Positions 1-6,637 of a stretch of 8,192 nucleotides of DNA are shown piece by piece. Position 1 is the stretch's first letter; the number at the start of each line of letters is the position of its first letter. The translations under genes and the position numbers were made by a program. Source of the stretch: JBCBTJ01 sp964597685. GTDB taxonomy: Bacteria; Pseudomonadota; Alphaproteobacteria; Caulobacterales; Hyphomonadaceae. The DNA is taken from contig CAZQZC010000122.1 in assembly GCA_964597685.1 (NCBI GenBank), positions 1 through 8,192 on the forward strand, read 5' to 3'. The notes below the pieces were generated by a model. It searched no databases. It was not told the DNA's origin and saw only the letters and a list, made by a program, of their open reading frames with translations.

Positions 1-2
1 TT

Positions 3-197
3 CTGTTCAACATGGCTTCGCGAGTGTTGACGGCGTCGGTGCTCGGGCAGCTGATCGTCTTCGAAGCCGTTTTTGGCAGCGCCTATGTCCTCGAGCGCGG
101 CGGCGAGGCGCCGGGCGTTGTGGAGCTTGGCGGTCTGTTGACTGCGATCGCGGCCATCTGGTTGTCCGTGCGCGCGCTTCAGAGCGCCAGCGATTAG
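3..197 (+). CDS. C-terminal fragment of a probable DMT/EamA-family membrane transporter (5' end outside window)
   Basis: Only the last 64 codons are present. The frame is open to the window edge and ends at TAG 195-197, so the ATG at 12 is probably an internal Met and not the start. Two hydrophobic segments are visible, one around LGQLIVFEAVFGSAYVL and one around GGLLTAIAAIWLSV. The GQLIVFE-type segment followed by a short polar loop with a Pro and a last hydrophobic helix resembles the final two helices of EamA/DMT-superfamily exporters (established family pattern, judged by eye). The substrate cannot be inferred. The stop overlaps by 4 bp the stop of the convergent uracil-DNA glycosylase gene. 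It could be another polytopic membrane protein. Confidence 0.55.
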   Translation: MFNMASRVLTASVLGQLIVFEAVFGSAYVLERGGEAPGVVELGGLLTAIAAIWLSVRALQSASD

Positions 198-850
198 GCC
201 GCCGCGGTTTTGATGGCCCGCGCAGCCTCGCCCATGACGGCATCGAACATCGCTTCGGTCAGGCGGCCCGTATTCGTGTTGTAGCGTGAGCAATGGTAGC
301 TTGCGAACAGTGCGACTGGCCGGTTCTGCGCCTGGATGTCGTAACGCGCGCCGTGGGCGAACGGATGATCCTTGAGCTTCAGGCCGAGCGCGCGCACGGT
401 TGAATCATGCGCGATCTTGCCGAGCGTCAGGATCGCGCGCAGCTGGGGGAGGCCAGCGATGCGCGCGGCGAGGTAGGGCCTGCAGGCGTTGATCTCAGCG
501 CCGACGGGCTTGTTCTCCGGCGGCACGCAGCGCACGGCGTTTGTGATCATCGTGTCCTTGAGGCGAAGGCCGTCGTCCGGCCGGGCGTCGTAGCAGCCGT
601 CGCTCAGGCCGTTGCGGGCCAGCGATCCGTAAAGCAGATCGCCCGCCCAATCGCCCGTAAACGGCCGGCCCGTTCGGTTGGCGCCGCGCAAACCTGGCGC
701 CAGGCCGACGATCAGGAGGCGCGCGTCGTCGGTTCCGAAGGACGCCACCGCGCCATTGAACCAATCAGGGTTCGCCCGGGCGCTTTCCGCGCGGAACGCC
801 GCCAACCGGGGGCAGAGCGCGCAATCACGCGGCGCCTCGGGCGGGGTCAT
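194..850 (-). CDS. Uracil-DNA glycosylase, family 5 (UdgB-like), Fe-S type
   Basis: This 218-residue protein should excise uracil (and probably other deaminated bases) from DNA to start base-excision repair in the cytoplasm. Motif A, GLAPGLRGANRTGRPFTGD (about residues 49-67), has the family-5 form (GANRTGR and FTGD) rather than the family-4 GEAPGxxE form. Motif B is the segment YHCSRYNTNTGRLT around H186. Four cysteines, C10, C13, C108 and C123, are spaced as the [4Fe-4S] ligands of family 4/5 enzymes. The catalytic Asp/Glu of other UDG families is absent from motif A, as expected for family 5. The ATG at 850 overlaps the stop of the upstream NYN gene (ATGA), and no clear Shine-Dalgarno is seen, so translation is probably coupled. 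The TAA stop at 194-196 overlaps the convergent transporter gene. Motif B has His-Cys-Ser where His-Pro-Ser is frequent elsewhere; this may be a clade variant. Confidence 0.88.
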   Translation of the reverse strand: MTPPEAPRDCALCPRLAAFRAESARANPDWFNGAVASFGTDDARLLIVGLAPGLRGANRTGRPFTGDWAGDLLYGSLARNGLSDGCYDARPDDGLRLKDTMITNAVRCVPPENKPVGAEINACRPYLAARIAGLPQLRAILTLGKIAHDSTVRALGLKLKDHPFAHGARYDIQAQNRPVALFASYHCSRYNTNTGRLTEAMFDAVMGEAARAIKTAAA

Positions 851-1419
851 TTGTCGTCGTAATTCGGGTTGTCCCGGTCGTCCTGATCGCGGCGCGGCCG
901 GGCAACCGAGTCGGCGAGATCGACAAGGTCGATGAACGCGTCGGCTTCGCGGCGCAATTCGTCGCCGATCATGCCGGGTTGGCTCTTCACCGTAGAGACG
1001 ACGCTGACGCGAACGCCCATGCCTTTGACCTCTTCGACCGCGCGACGGAAGTCGCCATTGCCGGAGAAGAGGACGATATGGTCGATTGTCTTGGCCGCGC
1101 GCAGCATGTCGACGGCGATCTCGACATCCATGTTGCCGCGCACCCGGCGGCGGCCGTCGCGGTCGGTAAATTCGCGCGCGGACTTGGTGACGACGTTGAA
1201 GCCGTTATAGGCCAGCCAGTCGACAAGGGGGCGAATGGGAGAGTATTCTTCGTTCTCAATCAGAGTTGTATAATATGTCGCCCGCAACAGGCGGCCCTTG
1301 GACTGAAACTCCGACAACAGCTTCCGATAGTCGATTTCGAGCGACAGGGCTTTCGCGGCCGAATACAGGTTCGCCCCGTCGATAAAGAGCGCCAATCGCT
1401 CATCTCTATAAAACGCCAA
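847..1419 (-). CDS. NYN-domain (LabA/DUF88-like, PIN-fold) putative nuclease
   Basis: This 190-residue protein has an N-terminal NYN domain, a PIN-like fold associated with RNA cleavage. Visible motifs are LFIDGANLY (D14, N17), GNMDVEIAVD (D98, D104) and FSGNGDFRRAVEE (N121, D123), followed by a strand GVRVSVVST and an acidic, charged tail (residues ~172-190). The start is taken as the TTG at 1417-1419, giving MAFYRDERLALFID, because family members begin this way. A GGAG sits 7 nt upstream (plus-strand 1427-1430), and no closer ATG exists without crossing the rpoZ promoter. The usual SGDGDF motif reads SGNGDF, so one of the normally acidic metal-site residues is Asn. It is divergent from rpoZ and overlaps udg by ATGA. 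The cellular RNA target is unknown. Family call sure; activity uncertain. Confidence 0.85.
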   Translation of the reverse strand: MAFYRDERLALFIDGANLYSAAKALSLEIDYRKLLSEFQSKGRLLRATYYTTLIENEEYSPIRPLVDWLAYNGFNVVTKSAREFTDRDGRRRVRGNMDVEIAVDMLRAAKTIDHIVLFSGNGDFRRAVEEVKGMGVRVSVVSTVKSQPGMIGDELRREADAFIDLVDLADSVARPRRDQDDRDNPNYDDK

Positions 1420-1426
1420 ATTGCGG

Positions 1427-1430
1427 CTCC
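1427..1430 (-). promoter_or_regulatory. Ribosome binding site supporting the TTG start of the NYN gene
   Basis: On the minus strand this reads GGAG, followed by 7 nt (CCGCAAT) and then TTG. The spacing is ideal, and this together with the conserved MAFYRDERLALFID N-terminus decides the start. No convincing -10/-35 pair for this gene was found on the minus strand between 1430 and 1500. Confidence 0.7.
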
Positions 1431-1490
1431 AATAAGCTTCCGTAACGTGCGACTCATGGCGGCGACCGCACGCATTTGGTGCTAAACGAC

Positions 1491-1535
1491 GGCGCGCAGC
1501 GGCGCAACAGGCAGCTTGCCGGCGCAAACAGCAGC
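1491..1535 (+). repeat. Reiterated GGCGC(AA)...AGC motif around the rpoZ -35 element
   Basis: Three related units are visible: GGCGCGCAGC (1491-1500), GGCGCAACAGGCAGC (1501-1515) and GGCGCAAACAGCAGC (1521-1535). The last two start exactly 20 bp apart, about two helical turns, and bracket the putative -35. They may be binding sites for a regulator of the stringent-response operon or just a local duplication. Confidence 0.4.
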
Positions 1536-1544
1536 CTCTATACT
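1516..1544 (+). promoter_or_regulatory. Sigma70-like promoter for rpoZ and the downstream cluster
   Basis: The -35 candidate TTGCCG (1516-1521, 4/6 to TTGACA) and -10 candidate TATACT (1539-1544, 5/6 to TATAAT) are separated by exactly 17 bp. Transcription would begin near 1551, about 20 nt before the rpoZ ATG. The sequence lies in the only sizeable non-coding gap upstream of the seven-gene cluster, so it is probably the main promoter. The -35 lies between two GGCGCAA-type repeats. This is prediction by eye only. Confidence 0.6.
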
Positions 1545-1569
1545 GAAGGTTTGCAGGAGATCTCCCCGT

Positions 1570-1920
1570 ATGGCCCGCGTCACCGTTGAGGACTGCGTCG
1601 AGCAGGTTCCAAATCGATTTCAACTCGTGCTCTTGGCTGCGCATCGCGCGCGCATGATCCGCCAGGGGTCGCCGATGACGGTCGACCGCGACCGCGATAA
1701 GGATCCTGTTGTCGCACTGCGCGAGATCGCAGACGAAACGGTCGACCTGAATGTGGTGCGTGAGGCGCTCGTCTCCAATCTCCAGGAAGTTCGCCCGAAC
1801 GAAGAAGCCGAACGCGAAGAAGACGAGCGCGCTTTGGTCGCCGGCCCGGCCGCGTCCGAAGACGACGTCATCCGCGCTTACCAGGCTGAACTCGAAGCAG
1901 GTCGCGAAGACCGCTACTAG
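1570..1920 (+). CDS. rpoZ: DNA-directed RNA polymerase omega subunit
   Basis: The product is 116 residues long. Omega binds the beta' subunit and helps assembly and stability of RNA polymerase; in proteobacteria it also forms part of a ppGpp-binding site. The N-terminus MARVTVEDCVEQVPNRFQLV and the segment VVALREIADETVDL are hallmarks of omega. The C-terminus is long and acidic (EEAEREEDE and beyond), as is common in alphaproteobacteria, making it longer than the roughly 90-residue E. coli protein. The ATG at 1570 was chosen because of the conserved MARVTVEDC start and an AGGAGA (1555-1560) about 9 nt upstream; the frame stays open further upstream but would run into the promoter. Only 8 bp separate its TAG from rsh. 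Pairing an omega gene with a ppGpp synthetase gene is a conserved arrangement. Confidence 0.95.
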   Translation: MARVTVEDCVEQVPNRFQLVLLAAHRARMIRQGSPMTVDRDRDKDPVVALREIADETVDLNVVREALVSNLQEVRPNEEAEREEDERALVAGPAASEDDVIRAYQAELEAGREDRY

Positions 1921-1928
1921 GATCGCTG

Positions 1929-4154
1929 ATGGACGGAACGGCCGCCGCACTCCCGGAGGCCGGCGCCGAAACGGCCGCCGCGCCATCGGCGCGTCGTCCG
2001 ACACGAGCTGAATTGATCGCCTCCGTCAGAGCGTATCACCCGGCTGTGGACGACGCAGTCCTCGGCGCAGCCTATGATTTCGCGGTGAAGCACCATGGCG
2101 CGCAATTGCGCGCGTCAGGCGATCCCTATTATTCCCACCCGGTCGCGGTCGCCAGCCTGCTTACGGATCTGAAGCTCGACGAGCACACGATCATCGCCGG
2201 ACTTCTGCACGATGTTGTGGAGGATACGGAGGTTTGTCTCGGCGACATCGAGGGGACGTTCGGGCGAGACGTGGCGGACCTGGTCGACGGCGTCACGAAG
2301 CTGACCCGTCTGGAATACCAATCCGAAGAGACGAAGCAGGCGGAGAACTTCCAGAAGTTCATCCTGGCCACCACGAACGACATTCGCGTCCTGCTCGTGA
2401 AACTCGCCGATCGCATGCACAATATGCGGACGCTGCACCACGTGCCGAAACCCGCCAAGCGCGAGCGGATTGCGCGCGAGACGATGGATATCTACGCCCC
2501 GCTGGCGCGCCGGATCGGCCTCTACGACGCCGCCTCGGAATTCGAAGATCTCGCGTTCGAGCAGATCAACCCCCAAGCCCGCGCCGCGATCAAATTGCGG
2601 CTTGCTGAGCTGACCGATTCCAACCGCGACGACATCGAGCGCGTTCGCGACGACCTTTGCGGCCTCCTGGCGCGGATCGGCGTCTCGGGCCGGGTGAAAG
2701 GGCGGCGGAAACAGCCCTACGCGATCTGGCGCAAACTAGAGCGCAAATCGATCTCGTTCCGCGATGTGGCCGACATTTTCGCCTTTCGGATTATCGTGGA
2801 GTCTGAAGACGACTGCTACCGCGTGCTGGGTGCGGCGCATCTGCAATGGGCGTGCCTGCCCGACCGGTTCCGGGACTATATCTCCGTGCCGAAGCCGAAC
2901 GGTTACCGTTCGATCCACACGACGGTGCGCGCCTCCGGCAATCGCCGCGTCGAATTGCAGGTCCGCACCGAGGGCATGCACGATACCGCTGAGCGAGGCG
3001 TCGCCGCGCACTGGGCTTACAAGAACAGCGCTTACGGGTTTGACCAGGATGCGGCCAAGGCGGCCGGCCTCGACGCGGAGGCCAGCTTGAAGGCCTTCGC
3101 CGAATTGCTCGCCCATGGCGGCGATCCGCAGGAATTTCTTGAGCACGCCAAGCTCGAGATGTACCGCGACCATCTCTTCGTGTTCACGCCGAAGGGAAAG
3201 CTGGTCGTCATGCCCGGCGGCGCGCTGCCGCTCGACTTCGCCTACGCGCTGCACACCGCTATTGGCGACACGACCATCGGCGTGAAGATCAACGGCGAGC
3301 CCCGCCCGCTGCGCACCCAGTTGAGGAGCGGGGACGTGGTCGAGATCATCCGCAGCGATACGCCGGCGCCGACGCCCGGTTGGGACGCGCTAACCACAAC
3401 GGGTCGGGCCAAGTCCGCCCTGCGTCGGCTGGTCCGCGTTCGTGAAACGGCGGAGTTCATCAATCTCGGTCGCGGCATGGTCGACCAAGCCTTGCGCCGC
3501 CTCGACATCGACCCGGTCGAGGTGGAGATGGCGGATCTGGCGGATAAGACGGGATTCAAGGACGTTCGAGCCTTGTTCGAATCCGTTGGCCGGGGAAGAA
3601 CCGCCACGCGGGACGTGATTGAGGCGGCGTTTCCCGGCCATGACCTCGATCGCGGCGGTTTGGAGGGCAAGACCCCGATCGACAGCGCGCATGCGCCGCT
3701 CTTGGTCGCCGGACGCGATCTGACGCCTGGCGTCACTTTGCACCTTGGGCGCTGCTGCTCGCCCCTGCCGGGCGACCGCATTGTCGGCGTGCCGGAACCG
3801 GAGCGCGGCCTGGTCGTTCACACGATCGATTGCTCTCGGCTGGAGGAGTTCGAAGACCGCAGCGACACTTGGGTCGACCTCAGATGGACCGAACTCGCCC
3901 AGACCGGCGCCGTCGCTGTTGGACGGATCAAGATCTCGGCGGCGAACAAGAAGGGCGTCCTGGCGACATTGTGCGCGGCCGTGGCGCAAGCCAATGGCAA
4001 CATCACACGTGTGGCGACCGGCGAACGGAATCAGGACTTCATCGACCTCGTCTTCGACATCGAGGTTGAAGACCTTAAGCGCTTGACGCAGATACTGGCC
4101 GCCCTGCGGTCGCTGGCTGTCGTCGACCGCGCCGAGCGCCTGTTGGAGACCTGA
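1929..4154 (+). CDS. RelA/SpoT-family bifunctional (p)ppGpp synthetase/hydrolase (Rsh)
   Basis: This 741-residue enzyme is expected to make (p)ppGpp from ATP and GDP/GTP and to hydrolyse it to GDP/GTP plus pyrophosphate, controlling the stringent response. Domains in order: an HD hydrolase (about residues 45-200) with H70, the intact HDVVEDT motif (H94, D95) and VKLADRMHNMRTL; a synthetase (about 255-365) with PNGYRSIHT and ELQVRTEGMHDTAERGVAAHW; a TGS domain (about 413-475); a zinc-finger-like segment with CC609-610 and C635; and a C-terminal ACT domain (about 660-741). The intact HD motif argues against a RelA-type enzyme with a dead hydrolase. Many alphaproteobacteria have one long Rsh of this kind. 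The ATG at 1929 has AGGA (1919-1922) 6 nt upstream. The gene follows rpoZ by 8 bp and precedes pyrE by 1 bp. Confidence 0.95.
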   Translation: MDGTAAALPEAGAETAAAPSARRPTRAELIASVRAYHPAVDDAVLGAAYDFAVKHHGAQLRASGDPYYSHPVAVASLLTDLKLDEHTIIAGLLHDVVEDTEVCLGDIEGTFGRDVADLVDGVTKLTRLEYQSEETKQAENFQKFILATTNDIRVLLVKLADRMHNMRTLHHVPKPAKRERIARETMDIYAPLARRIGLYDAASEFEDLAFEQINPQARAAIKLRLAELTDSNRDDIERVRDDLCGLLARIGVSGRVKGRRKQPYAIWRKLERKSISFRDVADIFAFRIIVESEDDCYRVLGAAHLQWACLPDRFRDYISVPKPNGYRSIHTTVRASGNRRVELQVRTEGMHDTAERGVAAHWAYKNSAYGFDQDAAKAAGLDAEASLKAFAELLAHGGDPQEFLEHAKLEMYRDHLFVFTPKGKLVVMPGGALPLDFAYALHTAIGDTTIGVKINGEPRPLRTQLRSGDVVEIIRSDTPAPTPGWDALTTTGRAKSALRRLVRVRETAEFINLGRGMVDQALRRLDIDPVEVEMADLADKTGFKDVRALFESVGRGRTATRDVIEAAFPGHDLDRGGLEGKTPIDSAHAPLLVAGRDLTPGVTLHLGRCCSPLPGDRIVGVPEPERGLVVHTIDCSRLEEFEDRSDTWVDLRWTELAQTGAVAVGRIKISAANKKGVLATLCAAVAQANGNITRVATGERNQDFIDLVFDIEVEDLKRLTQILAALRSLAVVDRAERLLET
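4145..4148 (+). promoter_or_regulatory. Ribosome binding site supporting the GTG start of pyrE
   Basis: GGAG lies within the last codons of rsh, 7 nt before GTG 4156-4158. The only nearby ATGs (4154 and 4163) are in other frames, so this site supports the GTG start. Confidence 0.6.
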
Positions 4155-4155
4155 T

Positions 4156-4737
4156 GTGACGAATGACGACGTGCTGGCGGTGTTCCGGGAGGCGGGCGCG
4201 CTGCTGGAGGGGCATTTCATCCTGTCGTCCGGGCGGCGCAGCCCTGTGTTCCTGCAGAAGGCTCTGGTGTTTTCCCAGCCGCGGGCGTCCGAACGCCTGT
4301 GCAAGGCCCTGGCTGAGGCGATACGCGCCGAGTTCGGGGAAATCGACGTGGTGGCCGGGCCAGCCGTCGGCGGGATTATACCAGGCTATGAGACAGCCCG
4401 GCACCTGGGCGCGCGCGCGATCTTCGCTGAACGGGTCGACGGGCGGCTGATGTTCCGGCGCGGCTTCGCCGTTGAGCCAGGCGAGCGGGTTCTGATCGTC
4501 GAAGACATTGTGACCACGGGTCTGTCGTTCCGCGAGACCGTGGAGGCGCTGGCGGCGTTGCCAGGAGAGGTCGTCGGCGGAGCTTGCGTCATTGACCGTT
4601 CGGGCGGTCGCGCCGATGTCGGGTGCCGCTTGGCCTCGCTCGCCTCCGTCGATTTCCCGGACTACGACGCCGAAAACTTGCCGCCGGAGCTGGCGGCCAT
4701 CGAGCCGGTTAAACCCGGCAGCCGGGGGCTGGCTTGA
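4156..4737 (+). CDS. pyrE: Orotate phosphoribosyltransferase
   Basis: This 193-residue enzyme transfers phosphoribose from PRPP to orotate to form orotidine 5'-phosphate in de novo pyrimidine synthesis. Visible motifs are GHFILSSGRRSPVFLQKA near residues 19-36, DVVAGPAVGGIIPGYETAR at about 64-82, and the PRPP-binding loop VLIVEDIVTTGLS at 112-124 with its paired acidic residues E115 and D116. The length is normal for the compact bacterial form. The start is a GTG at 4156, one base after the rsh stop (TGA 4152-4154), with GGAG 7 nt upstream. Its TGA overlaps the TTG of pdxJ (TTGA). Position and sequence both fit the alphaproteobacterial pyrE. Confidence 0.95.
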   Translation: MTNDDVLAVFREAGALLEGHFILSSGRRSPVFLQKALVFSQPRASERLCKALAEAIRAEFGEIDVVAGPAVGGIIPGYETARHLGARAIFAERVDGRLMFRRGFAVEPGERVLIVEDIVTTGLSFRETVEALAALPGEVVGGACVIDRSGGRADVGCRLASLASVDFPDYDAENLPPELAAIEPVKPGSRGLA

Positions 4738-5472
4738 CAGACCGCATCCGCTTGGGCGTGAACATCGACCATGTGGCGACGATCCGGAACGCCCGCGGGG
4801 GGGCGCATCCGGATCCGACGCGAGCCGCCGAGGTCGCGACAGCCGCCGGCGCCGACGGCGTGACGCTGCATTTGCGCGAAGACCGCCGCCATATCCGCGA
4901 CGGCGATCTGGACCGGATCCGCGCGGCGACGCGCCTTCCGATCAATATGGAGATGGCGGCGACCGACGAGATGTTGGACATCGCGCTGCGCTTTCGACCG
5001 GAAACTGCGATGTTTGTGCCCGAGAAGCGTGCGGAGCTCACCACCGAAGGCGGCCTGGACGCCGCGCGCCAGCACAATCACCTCCAGAGTTTCGTCACCC
5101 GGCTGAAGGAGAACGGGAGCCGCGTCTCGTTTTTTATCGAACCGGACCCGGTTCAGCTGATTGCTGCGAAACGCATGGGCGCCGACATCACGGAATTTCA
5201 TACCGGGCGCTATGTGGAGCTGTCGCAAGCTGGCGAAGCTGAACTCGCCGAGGCGGAGCTGGACCGCATCCGCGATTGCGCGGCCGAGGCGGTTCGAATG
5301 GGGATCGAGCCCCAGGCGGGCCACGGCCTCACCTTCGACACGGTCGGTCCGGTCGCGGCGATCCCGGAATTGACGGAGCTGAANNNNNNNNNNGATCGGC
5401 GAGGCGATCTTCATCGGCCTTGAGGACGCCATCCGCGAAATGCGCCGCATCATGGACGAGGCGCGGGCATGA
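4734..5472 (+). CDS. pdxJ: Pyridoxine 5'-phosphate synthase, interrupted by an assembly gap
   Basis: PdxJ condenses 1-deoxyxylulose 5-phosphate with 3-amino-2-oxopropyl phosphate to give pyridoxine 5'-phosphate, the last ring-forming step of DXP-dependent vitamin B6 synthesis. The TIM-barrel motifs are clear: LGVNIDHVATIRNARGG (residues 7-23), TLHLREDRRHIRD with H46, INMEMAAT with E73, ITEFHTGRY, and AGHGLTFDTV with H197. Start is TTG 4734-4736, overlapping the pyrE stop as TTGA. The frame is broken at ten Ns (5384-5393). Reading resumes one frame over as IGEAIFIGLEDAIREMRRIM and ends at TGA 5470-5472. The conserved family segment ELNIGHFLIGEA would need 15 nt at the gap, which restores the frame and gives about 247 residues, close to E. 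coli PdxJ (243). The gene is therefore probably intact in the organism. Confidence 0.92.
5384..5393. other. Assembly gap (10 Ns) inside pdxJ
   Basis: Exactly ten Ns interrupt the pdxJ coding sequence. The frame before is in phase with 4734 and the frame after is shifted, so the true gap must be a multiple of 3 nt if the gene is intact. Family conservation (N-IGHFL-IGE) predicts 15 nt. Confidence 0.98.
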
Positions 5473-5882
5473 TCCTCGGGCTCGGCCAGGACATGGCGGA
5501 CATACGCCGAATTGAAGCGACGCTTGAACGCTGGGGCGACCGGTTCAAGACCCGTGTCTACACGCCCGTCGAGATCGCCAAGGCCGAGCGGCGGATGCGC
5601 ACCGCGGAGACCTACGCCAAACGCTTCGCCGCGAAGGAGGCCTGCGCCAAGGCGCTGGGCACCGGGGTTCCCCGCCGAGGCGTGCATTGGACCCATATGG
5701 GCGTGGTCAATTTACCCTCAGGCCGGCCGACATTAGAGCTGACCGGCGGCGCCCTGACGCGGCTGCAGGAGATGACGCCGGACGGCCACGACGCTCTGAT
5801 CCACCTCACCATCACGGACGATTATCCCTACGCCCAGGCGATGGTGATCATCGAAGCGCGCGTGCGCGCGGAGGCCGCGTGA
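5469..5882 (+). CDS. acpS: Holo-[acyl-carrier-protein] synthase
   Basis: This 137-residue enzyme moves the 4'-phosphopantetheine arm of coenzyme A to the conserved serine of acyl carrier protein, activating it for fatty-acid synthesis. MILGLGQDMADIRRIE at the N-terminus contains the Mg-binding D8, and KRFAAKEACAKALGTG holds the second signature with K56 and E57. A typical C-terminal strand, TITDDYPYAQAMVII, is present. Length matches alphaproteobacterial AcpS. ATG 5469 overlaps the pdxJ stop (ATGA), with GAGG (5458-5461) 7 nt upstream. The TGA stop (5880-5882) overlaps the GTG of rnc (GTGA). No lepB lies between acpS and rnc, unlike many relatives. Confidence 0.95.
   Translation: MILGLGQDMADIRRIEATLERWGDRFKTRVYTPVEIAKAERRMRTAETYAKRFAAKEACAKALGTGVPRRGVHWTHMGVVNLPSGRPTLELTGGALTRLQEMTPDGHDALIHLTITDDYPYAQAMVIIEARVRAEAA
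5870..5874 (+). promoter_or_regulatory. Ribosome binding site supporting the GTG start of rnc
   Basis: A full GGAGG lies 4 nt before GTG 5879-5881 within the acpS 3' end. The frame has no stop further upstream inside acpS, so the site plus the GTGA junction decides the start. Confidence 0.6.
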
Positions 5883-6637
5883 ACGCGCCGCGGCCGAAGC
5901 GGACGCGGCTGAGAGCCGGCGCGAAATCGAAATCGCCAAGCTTGTCCAAAGCCTCGCGCGCGGCGCTGCATGATATTCTGGGCCACCGTTTCCAGGATGA
6001 CGATCTGTTAGACACCGCCATGACCCACCCCAGCGCGCTGCGCGGCGGCGCGGCGGCGCACGAATCCTACCAGCGTCTGGAATTCCTGGGCGACCGGGTG
6101 TTGGGCCTGCACATGGCGGCGCGCCTTTTCGAGCGCAGGCCCACCGAACGGGAAGGCGAGCTCGCGCCGCGCTTCAACAGGCTGGTCAACAAAGAGGCCT
6201 GCGCCCGGGCGGCGCGCCACGCCGGGCTGGGGCCGCATATCATTCTAGGTCCCAGCGAACAGGCCGGCGGCGGCGCGGAGAAGGATGGGATCCTCGCCGA
6301 TGTGTGCGAGGCGGCGCTCGGCGCGCTTTATCTCGACGCCGGCCTCAAGGCCGCTTCGCGCTTTATCGAAAGGGCCTGGACGCCCATCTTTGAAACGGTG
6401 TCCGCACGCGCCAAACACCCGAAGACGCTGCTTCAGGAATGGGCGCAGGATCATGGCCTGCCGCTTCCGGATTATGAGGTCGTTTCCCGCGACGGTCCGG
6501 ACCATGCGCCGGAATTCACGATCCGCGGCAGCGTCGAGGGGCTCCCGCCGGTCGAGCGAACGGGCCCCTCCAAGGGCGAGGCCGAGGCTGAGGCGGCCGC
6601 CGACTTGTTAGACTTGGCCGAGGCGCAGGATGGCTGA
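5879..6637 (+). CDS. rnc: Ribonuclease III
   Basis: This 252-residue endonuclease cleaves double-stranded RNA, processing rRNA precursors and structured mRNAs. The catalytic domain (about residues 25-175) carries the signature YQRLEFLGDRVLGL with E68 and D72, and DVCEAALGALYLDAG with D141 and E144, so the four core metal-binding acidic residues are present. A double-stranded-RNA-binding domain (about 180-247) follows, starting HPKTLLQEWAQ and including the basic/Ala-rich end GPSKGEAEAEAAADLL. A basic N-terminal extension of about 20 residues (RPKRTRLRAGAKSK) makes it longer than the typical ~225. Start is GTG 5879, coupled to acpS by GTGA. The position of E. coli E38 is Gln (Q65), a variant also found in Dicer-type domains. 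The stop lies inside era (8-bp overlap). Confidence 0.95.
   Translation: MNAPRPKRTRLRAGAKSKSPSLSKASRAALHDILGHRFQDDDLLDTAMTHPSALRGGAAAHESYQRLEFLGDRVLGLHMAARLFERRPTEREGELAPRFNRLVNKEACARAARHAGLGPHIILGPSEQAGGGAEKDGILADVCEAALGALYLDAGLKAASRFIERAWTPIFETVSARAKHPKTLLQEWAQDHGLPLPDYEVVSRDGPDHAPEFTIRGSVEGLPPVERTGPSKGEAEAEAAADLLDLAEAQDG

Noticed and set aside
198..212. GC-rich stretch followed by TTTT after the transporter stop, considered as a terminator
   Set aside because: It is inside the glycosylase coding region and has no proper stem-loop of adequate length.
1516..1569. In-frame extension of rpoZ to an ATG-like start at 1516
   Set aside because: It would overlap the predicted -35/-10, adds residues not seen in omega proteins, and lacks an RBS.
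1420..2004. Upstream extension of the NYN frame on the minus strand
   Set aside because: It runs antisense through rpoZ and its promoter. The translated part has no family resemblance, and the TTG at 1417-1419 has a good RBS and the conserved N-terminus.
3242..4304. Long minus-strand frames opposite rsh
   Set aside because: These are antisense shadows of a high-GC coding gene, with Arg/Ser/Pro-rich translations and no domain.
4714..4726. CCCGGCAGCCGGG palindrome at the pyrE end, considered as a terminator
   Set aside because: It lies in coding sequence, has a one-base loop and no T-run, and pdxJ follows immediately by overlap.
4592..5242. Plus-strand frame of 216 codons over pyrE and pdxJ
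   Set aside because: Arg/Gly-rich off-frame translation overlapping two well-recognised genes.
4662..5696. Minus-strand frame of 344 codons across pdxJ, the N gap and acpS
   Set aside because: It crosses the assembly gap, is antisense to two real enzymes and has no recognisable motif.
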